A program made the position numbers and the translations under genes. A model generated the notes under the pieces. That model was not told where the DNA came from. It saw only the letters and a list, made by a program, of their open reading frames with translations, and did not search any database. Shown piece by piece: positions 1 to 4,955 of a DNA stretch of 12,856 nucleotides. The stretch comes from Dehalococcoidia bacterium UBA5627 (lineage in GTDB: Bacteria > Chloroflexota > Dehalococcoidia > Dehalococcoidales > UBA5627): assembly GCA_002421585.1 (NCBI GenBank), contig DIKD01000010.1, positions 1-12,856 of the forward strand. Reading direction: 5' to 3'. The number at the start of each line of letters is the position of its first letter. Position 1 is the stretch's first letter.

Positions 1-2
1 GC

Positions 3-236
3 CCCGAATATATATCTCTGGCGGATAAACAGGAAGAAAACACAATGGCTGCCACGGTAAGTAATAAAATGGAAGGAATAGCCAACAGTAATTACAGGCT
101 TCGTATCAAATCCGATACATCGGAAAAAAGATACCTGGAAGCTGTTATTTCTAAATCTTCTGCCACTCCTTTACCGGAAGATAGCGACTGTTATCTATAT
201 TTACACCCCGAATTACTGGTTATTATGTCGGAATAA
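3..236 (+). CDS. 3' end of a gene entering from the left, unidentified (possible TOBE-like C-terminus)
   Basis: The reading frame is open from the left edge of the window (first full codon at position 3) to a TAA at 234-236. The ATG at 45 is therefore probably internal and the real start lies outside. About 77 residues are visible. The first half is polar. The last part, roughly YRLRIKSDTSEKRY to HPELLVIMSE, has an alternating beta-strand pattern ending in a segment like the xxPExLxVL ending of TOBE domains, which cap ABC-transporter ATPases. That similarity is by eye only and weak. No catalytic motif is visible, so no function is assigned. There is no Shine-Dalgarno sequence before the ATG at 45, which supports a truncated gene over a small complete one. 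No convincing terminator follows; only a 4-bp GCAT/ATGC stem before five T's near 270-285. Confidence 0.5.
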   Translation, partial: PEYISLADKQEENTMAATVSNKMEGIANSNYRLRIKSDTSEKRYLEAVISKSSATPLPEDSDCYLYLHPELLVIMSE

Positions 237-298
237 TCAAAATTCAAAGCTCCTCTTTTACTGTTAAATTGCATTTAATGCTTTTTGCTTGTATTCAT

Positions 299-328
299 TT
301 GACAGTTAACACATACTAAAGATATTAT
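299..328 (+). promoter_or_regulatory. Predicted sigma70-type promoter for the antiporter gene
   Basis: A perfect -35 TTGACA at 299-304 is followed after 18 bp by TATTAT (323-328), a 5/6 match to the -10 box. Transcription would start near 335, leaving a leader of about 165 nt before the TTG start at 503. The leader contains inverted repeats (see the next entry). Confidence 0.55.
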
Positions 329-419
329 TTTAGTTATATTGTTCCCTTATAGAAAGAATGATGGATGCGGTTTTTTGTAAAAGTCCTTTTTTATAACTAA
401 CTGCTGTTTGTTGTTCAAA

Positions 420-480
420 AATTATAACCTAGAGAGTTATCGGTTAATTGAACGTATAAATGCCCAGTCTTAACCGGTAA
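420..480 (+). promoter_or_regulatory. Structured 5' leader with two competing hairpins
   Basis: TTATCGGTTAA (437-447) can pair with TTAACCGGTAA (470-480) as an 11-bp stem with one G-U pair and a 22-nt loop, ending 6 nt before the GGAGGGG ribosome binding site. The same left arm can instead pair upstream: GGTTAATT (442-449) with AATT..AACC in 420-429, and GTTAT (436-440) with ATAAC (424-428). The two folds are mutually exclusive. Whether this regulates the antiporter gene is inference; there is no T-run that would make a terminator. Confidence 0.3.
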
Positions 481-502
481 TAAAAAGGAGGGGTAAAAAC
501 CA

Positions 503-1723
503 TTGTTTGGTGAAGGAATCCTGACAAGCACAGATTTTCAGATGAGCCTGTTACTTTTTGTGGCTCTGGCGGGTTATATGATTGCCCATAGAATCAATCA
601 GTCTGCTGTTGTGGGAATAATACTGGCAGGTATTCTGGTCGGTCCCAGTGTGCTCGGTTTAGTTACATATACCGATTTTGTTTCTTCTCTGGCTCACCTC
701 GGAGCCGTTGTGCTGCTTTTTACAATCGGCTTGGAATTCAGTATAAAGGAAATTGCCAAAGTACGTTATCTGGTTATCGGTTTATGCGGTGTTGTTTTAC
801 CGGTACTGGCGGGCTTTTTCACCGCTGAGTTGTTCGGGTTTGATTTTAAAGCGGCAGTGTTTATCGGGGTAGCGCTTGCCGCAACCAGTATTGCAATAAC
901 GGCCAATGTCCTGCGGGAAATGGGAAAGTTACAGACTGAGGCTGCCAAGGCTATTATCGCGGTCGCTGTGGTGGATGATGTTCTGGCTCTCCTGTTCTTA
1001 TCGATGGCTGAAGGAGTTGTTTCCGGGGAAATTTCGCCGGTCTCAATTCTGATTACGGCTGGTATTGCTATAGCCTTTATAGGCATCGGTATACTGGTGG
1101 GTAAGTTGGTTTTTGCCAAATTGATGGTTAAGCTTGATGATACTTCTCTTTGCCATAAATATCCGGAATCCATTTTTATCTTCGCAATTATGACCGCCTT
1201 TTTATATGCACTGGTAGCGGAATTGGTCGGTTTATCGGCTATAGTTGGTTCATTTTTAGCGGGCGCCTCTTTTTCCGAGGTTAAATTGAGCCGTGGGGTG
1301 GTATTCAGGGAGGGAGCGGAGCATTTACAGATTATATTTGCCTCGATTTTCTTTGCGTCCCTAGGTGTAATAATGGATGTTCACTATATTACCCTCGATA
1401 TTATATGGTTCGTACTGGTCTTGACTGTGGTTGCCATAATCACCAAGGTTGTCGGATGCGGGTTGCCGGCTAAGCTATATGGAATGAGCTGGAAAGACTC
1501 TTCGATTGTCGGTGTCGGGATGGCTCCTCGCGGCGAGGTGGGTATGATTATCGCTTTAATCGGGCTTAATCAGGGGCTAATAGATATGGGAGTATATTCT
1601 GCAATTATTCTGATGTGTCTTATTACAACGGTTATTCCGCCTCTGATAATGAGAAACTGGATATACAGGGATATAATAAAAGCGGGAACGTGTGAAATTA
1701 CTCCCGAAAATGGCGACGATTAA
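503..1723 (+). CDS. Cation:proton antiporter, KefB/CPA2-type membrane domain
   Basis: This is a polytopic inner-membrane protein of 406 residues that matches the transmembrane domain of CPA2 (KefB/NapA-like) monovalent cation/H+ antiporters, which exchange Na+ or K+ for protons. Visible signatures are GIILAGILVGPSVLG (about 38-52), LLFTIGLEFS (71-80), ATSIAITANVL (127-137), the paired acidic residues D158-D159 in AVVDDVLAL, and GMAPRGEVGM (339-348) with its conserved Arg343. The length covers the antiporter core only. There is no C-terminal TrkA-N/RCK domain, so NAD- or nucleotide-gated control as in KefC is not expected. The start is TTG at 503, chosen because GGAGGGG at 487-493 lies 9 nt upstream and no ATG fits. 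The gene is flanked by its own promoter and terminator, so it is probably monocistronic. The ion (Na+, K+) cannot be read from the sequence. Confidence 0.9.
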   Translation: MFGEGILTSTDFQMSLLLFVALAGYMIAHRINQSAVVGIILAGILVGPSVLGLVTYTDFVSSLAHLGAVVLLFTIGLEFSIKEIAKVRYLVIGLCGVVLPVLAGFFTAELFGFDFKAAVFIGVALAATSIAITANVLREMGKLQTEAAKAIIAVAVVDDVLALLFLSMAEGVVSGEISPVSILITAGIAIAFIGIGILVGKLVFAKLMVKLDDTSLCHKYPESIFIFAIMTAFLYALVAELVGLSAIVGSFLAGASFSEVKLSRGVVFREGAEHLQIIFASIFFASLGVIMDVHYITLDIIWFVLVLTVVAIITKVVGCGLPAKLYGMSWKDSSIVGVGMAPRGEVGMIIALIGLNQGLIDMGVYSAIILMCLITTVIPPLIMRNWIYRDIIKAGTCEITPENGDD

Positions 1724-1740
1724 ATATAGAATTGAAACTG

Positions 1741-1783
1741 ATAATCCCGCGCTGTCCGATTAATGCAACGCGGGATTATTTTA
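1741..1783 (+). terminator. Intrinsic terminator of the antiporter gene
   Basis: A perfect 11-bp stem ATAATCCCGCG (1741-1751) / CGCGGGATTAT (1769-1779) with a 17-nt loop is followed by a short T-run (1779-1782). It starts 17 nt after the antiporter stop codon. The A/T-rich outer stem would let it work partly in the opposite direction, although no opposing gene is nearby. Confidence 0.8.
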
Positions 1784-2123
1784 TGCGCTGAAGTTAAACT
1801 ATGCCGGTCCTTCCTTGACTGCGCCAGTTTTTTGTAGATGAAATGCTCTGTTATTTCATTTCTTTGAGAGGAAAGCAATTTGGCTGTAATTTCCGGGCTA
1901 ATCATATGAAATCTACGATATTAGGATAGTAATCGTTCTAATCTTTCCGTATTTTTAAGGGCAAGTATGGTACAGCAATAAGATAGAGCTCTATCCTCAT
2001 ATTCTTAAGATGATAATCATTTGGGTTTAAGGAAATAATTAAATTGAAGAATTAATGTGAAGCCATCCATTTGTTTTCTGCCGTTATCTCTGTATGATAC
2101 ACTTTAGCCAAATACTTTATACA
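1784..2123. other. Gene-free stretch with palindromes; one Fur-box-like site
   Basis: No credible gene is seen here. There is a hairpin ATGAAAT/ATTTCAT (1838-1844 / 1853-1859). A 14-bp perfect palindrome GATAGAGCTCTATC lies at 1982-1995, followed by TCTTAAGA (2003-2010) and ATGATAATCAT (2010-2020). The last, extended to ATGATAATCATT, matches the core 12 bases of the classical 19-bp Fur box; only about 1 of the 7 outer positions also matches. All lie more than 100 bp upstream of the next promoter. Confidence 0.35.
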
Positions 2124-2151
2124 TTTACAATCAAACGTATTGGAATATAAT
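2124..2151 (+). promoter_or_regulatory. Predicted sigma70-type promoter for the S2P-like/CBS gene
   Basis: TTTACA (2124-2129, 5/6 match to -35) is separated by 16 bp from a perfect TATAAT (2146-2151). A start near 2158 would give a leader of about 80 nt. Confidence 0.6.
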
Positions 2152-2237
2152 AACTGTTATGGTTTGCCGTTTTCCGGTGGCAGTACCGATTATTATCGTG
2201 CTAAACTTGTAAAGGCTGTAATACAGAGGATAGTATT

Positions 2238-3314
2238 TTGAGAATCAAAGTTCATTATACATGGATACCCTTCCTGATTCTGATTACAATTATTGTAACT
2301 CTGCAATTTGCGGAAGAATACTCGTTGTTTTTAAGGGTACTTTTCGGAGCTTTTGTTTCACTAATGTTTTTTTCATTGCTTTATTTTCGTGAATTTGTAT
2401 TCGGTAAGGTAGTGTTCCGCAAAGAGCCATGGTTAAAAAAAGTAACCCTTTTCATTTTTGGCGGTGTGTATAAGGAAAGTGCTGACAAATACTATTCCAC
2501 CCATCCTCCGCTTCTCTATTTCTCCAGATATCTTTCCAATTTTCTGTTAGCCGCAGTATTTTACGGGCTCTATGCCACGTTTGTAGATATGGGCATTTAC
2601 GCATTAGCAGGAGTTGCGGAATTGTTTTCCTATATATTTTCACTGTTTTTCCTGATACATTTTATTCCTGTTTATCCTCTTGACGGCGGTGAAATTCTGC
2701 GTCTGTTGATATGGAGAAAAACTCGCGACTATTATCGGGCAACTCGAATAGCCAGTTTGTTGGGGTGGTGCGCCGGTTTAATTCTGATATTTGCCGGGGT
2801 GATGTTGCTGATAATTACAAGGCAATGGACTACAGACCTCCTGATTGTAATACTGGGTTTGACGATTCATATTGCCGCCGGATATACCCGTAAGCAGATG
2901 AGAATATATGAGGTTCTTAAAACAATCAAGGCGGAAGATGTCATGACCCGCGAATTACCGATAGTAACCGGGCAGAATACAGTCAGGCGGTTGATTCAGG
3001 AGTTTATACTTACAAGCGGTTGGCATTATGCATTGGTAGTTGAAGATGATAAATTGCAGGGAATCCTGACTCTTAAACAGATTAAGACTGCCATAAGGAA
3101 AAAGAAAGCAGAAGCGCCGGTAATCGATTTTATGACTCCTTATAAGGAGATGAGGATAGCTTATCGGCGGCAGGCGGCAAATGAGCTGTATGAGGATATG
3201 TATCAGCGAAATATCGAGTATATACCGGTACTGGAAAATAATAAGGTAATCGGTGTAGTAACCATGCAGGCTTTGATAAATCTGTATAAAACCCGCTCCG
3301 GATTCGGAATATAA
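2238..3314 (+). CDS. Site-2-protease-like (M50 family) membrane protein with tandem CBS domains, catalytic motif degenerate
   Basis: The protein has 358 residues. The N-terminal half (1-220) has several transmembrane helices and aligns by eye with prokaryotic S2P/M50B proteases fused to CBS domains. The LFIFGGV segment (71-77) and the helix with PVYPLDGGEILR (144-155) are typical, and the second motif's Asp149 is kept. Where the family has the zinc-binding HExxH in the first core helix, this protein reads REFVF (51-55). Both histidines are missing and only Glu52 remains. The usual AGP-type segment is also lost (FSRYLSN, about 95-101), and the usual Asn before the LDGG motif is His141. It is therefore probably not an active protease. 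Two CBS domains (about 231-285 and 295-350) follow, with paired DVMTRELPIV and DFMTPYKEMR openings; such domains commonly bind adenosine nucleotides. The TTG start is chosen for AGAGGA at 2225-2230, 7 nt upstream. A regulatory, ligand-sensing role is inferred. Confidence 0.8.
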   Translation: MRIKVHYTWIPFLILITIIVTLQFAEEYSLFLRVLFGAFVSLMFFSLLYFREFVFGKVVFRKEPWLKKVTLFIFGGVYKESADKYYSTHPPLLYFSRYLSNFLLAAVFYGLYATFVDMGIYALAGVAELFSYIFSLFFLIHFIPVYPLDGGEILRLLIWRKTRDYYRATRIASLLGWCAGLILIFAGVMLLIITRQWTTDLLIVILGLTIHIAAGYTRKQMRIYEVLKTIKAEDVMTRELPIVTGQNTVRRLIQEFILTSGWHYALVVEDDKLQGILTLKQIKTAIRKKKAEAPVIDFMTPYKEMRIAYRRQAANELYEDMYQRNIEYIPVLENNKVIGVVTMQALINLYKTRSGFGI

Positions 3315-3344
3315 AGCATAGCGGCAGTCAGCAAGCTATTCCGA
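3304..3344. terminator. Possible weak bidirectional structure between convergent genes
   Basis: TCGGAATA (3304-3311) and TATTCCGA (3337-3344) form an 8-bp inverted repeat spanning the stop codons of both convergent genes (TAA 3312-3314 and, on the minus strand, TAG 3336-3338). The loop is 25 nt and there is no T-run on either side, so terminator function is uncertain. Confidence 0.25.
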
Positions 3345-4775
3345 TACGACCTTTAGCGGAAGCGAGTCGATAAGTTTAATCTCACGGCTTTCAGTGTAAT
3401 AGACTCTCCATTGAACCCTGAACCAGTGAAAAGGGCTCCGTGCCTGCGAGCGGATATGTAATCTGATATCGCGCGGGTTGTTGGTTTCCCAGAACGCCGC
3501 TCCGATAGCGGTTGACTGGGTACCGGTTTCTATTTCAACTTCGTAATGATTGCGTTCGATACCTTCAGGCAGCAGTCCCTGTTGATAGACGCTCCAAAAA
3601 ACCTGCACCGTGCTTCGCGGGGCTGCTCTGGTTTTTATGTATATCCGCCCGTCCCGGGCATTATCAGGGTCTACCCATCCAATTTCTGTAATTCCCGTAA
3701 AAAGAGGAAAAGAAATCTTTTGACTGTTTTGGAAACTGCAACGGGTTCCTGCGATATCTTCTACTCCGACAATATCTTCCCAGTGCTGCCATTTAAAATA
3801 AGATTCATTAAAATGGGTTAATGTTCCGCTGTCGGCAGAAAGCCCTCCCACCGTATCTTCCCAGTAATCCGTACCGGGGAAAAGGTCGGATTTATGCTCG
3901 AAAGAGCCCGCTCTGCCGAGAACCGAAAAGTCCATATTACCACCAAAGATATATCTCAGTATCTGGTCTGCCAAATTATCGGCAACCTCTTCAAGTATTT
4001 TGAAATCGCTGTGGGCGTATTCTCCGTAATAAATTACGTCTGCGCCGTCGGAATATTGGCATGAAATCGGCACTATACTGTCATCCATATCCCTTGGCAG
4101 CAGGTCAACTCCGGTGGCATCGAATTGCGGGCTCAGCGGATAGGATTCGGCTGAAACCAGAGCCAGCCAGTGTTTATTGTTAGCCACCCATAATCCGTCT
4201 TCGGAGCTGTCGTAGTTAGCAATGGAATTGAGCACTCCCTGGTCAGAAAGCAGCAATTGGGCTCCCTCGTAACCTAAATTGGTGTCTCCCCCGATGAAAT
4301 AGTAGCTTGACAGTTTCTTTATCGGGCTGTTTACTGTTACAACCATAGCTACCTTTTCGGCCAGATTACCGATATTATGTGCTACGGCGTAGAGCGCTGC
4401 TTTACCTCCCATACTGTGCCCGACGAGGACCAGGTTGCTTTTGCCGGCGAAACGTTTGTTTATATCACTTGCAATATTACTTGCCCAGGTTTCGATATCA
4501 ACGTTGTTGATATACGACCTGTATAGAGTATCGGCAACGATTTGGATACCGGGGTTATCCCTCTCATACCCGGAGATATATTCAGGTAGTTTATCAAATA
4601 TTGCATCCCCGAGTGGCTGAACGGAACCGGCATTGCTGTTAAAACCATGCAGGAAAACAAAGTTTACTTCCTTGATATCATAATCTGCCGCTGCTTGCGC
4701 CGATACCGGAGAAGCAAAAACGGATAACATATTAAAAAATAAGACACCAACAAGTATTATTGTCAGTCGTTTCAT
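3336..4775 (-). CDS. Secreted alpha/beta-hydrolase (lipase/esterase-like) with a repeated C-terminal beta-rich region
   Basis: The protein has 479 residues. An N-terminal signal peptide is clear: KR followed by a hydrophobic core and a probable cleavage after SPVSAQA (near residue 28). The alpha/beta-hydrolase core runs to about residue 278. FLHGFNSN (41-48) forms the oxyanion-hole strand. GHSMGG (119-124) is the nucleophile elbow with Ser121. DDSIVP (231-236) probably supplies the acid, and His255 in YAHSDF the histidine. The fold resembles lipases and PGAP1-like serine hydrolases; the substrate is unknown. Residues about 300-479 form a separate Trp-rich region with two similar units: IYIKTRAAPR..VQVFWSVYQ (378-398) and LHIRSQARSP..RVQWRVYY (439-460). 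This could be a cell-wall or ligand-binding module. The gene is divergent from the repeat-rich surface protein at 4956 and converges with the S2P-like gene 21 bp away. The start codon has only a weak AAAGA-type ribosome binding site. Confidence 0.8.
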   Translation of the reverse strand: MKRLTIILVGVLFFNMLSVFASPVSAQAAADYDIKEVNFVFLHGFNSNAGSVQPLGDAIFDKLPEYISGYERDNPGIQIVADTLYRSYINNVDIETWASNIASDINKRFAGKSNLVLVGHSMGGKAALYAVAHNIGNLAEKVAMVVTVNSPIKKLSSYYFIGGDTNLGYEGAQLLLSDQGVLNSIANYDSSEDGLWVANNKHWLALVSAESYPLSPQFDATGVDLLPRDMDDSIVPISCQYSDGADVIYYGEYAHSDFKILEEVADNLADQILRYIFGGNMDFSVLGRAGSFEHKSDLFPGTDYWEDTVGGLSADSGTLTHFNESYFKWQHWEDIVGVEDIAGTRCSFQNSQKISFPLFTGITEIGWVDPDNARDGRIYIKTRAAPRSTVQVFWSVYQQGLLPEGIERNHYEVEIETGTQSTAIGAAFWETNNPRDIRLHIRSQARSPFHWFRVQWRVYYTESREIKLIDSLPLKVVSE

Positions 4776-4823
4776 AATTGTCTTTATAAAGAAAACAGTA
4801 GATTTTCAGACTTGCTTAAACCC

Positions 4824-4853
4824 ATAATATCACTGGCATATTCGATAATTCAA
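4824..4853 (-). promoter_or_regulatory. Predicted promoter for the secreted hydrolase
   Basis: Reading the minus strand, TTGAAT (4853-4848) is followed after 18 bp by TATTAT (4829-4824), preceded by an extended -10 TGA. A start near 4817 gives a leader of about 42 nt. Confidence 0.5.
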
Positions 4854-4874
4854 GTAATCTTCAAAAATAAAGTC

Positions 4875-4905
4875 TTGAACAACCTAATGCCGAATGTGAT
4901 AAAAT
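4875..4905 (+). promoter_or_regulatory. Predicted promoter for the repeat surface protein
   Basis: TTGAAC (4875-4880) precedes TAAAAT (4900-4905) with an extended -10 TGA (4897-4899). The spacer is 19 bp, longer than usual, but the extended -10 can compensate; GATAAA at 4898-4903 gives a 17-bp spacer alternative. The -35 sits 21 bp from the divergent gene's -35. TTCAAG (4849-4854) and CTTGAA (4874-4879) form an inverted repeat that overlaps both -35 boxes. Confidence 0.45.
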
Positions 4906-4955
4906 CATAGATAATAATAGTGGTCGTTTTTTTAATACATTTAAAGACATAGATT

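Noticed and set aside
1720..1905. 61-aa minus-strand ORF
   Set aside because: It covers the antiporter's terminator hairpin, has no recognisable domain and no ribosome binding site; it is probably chance.
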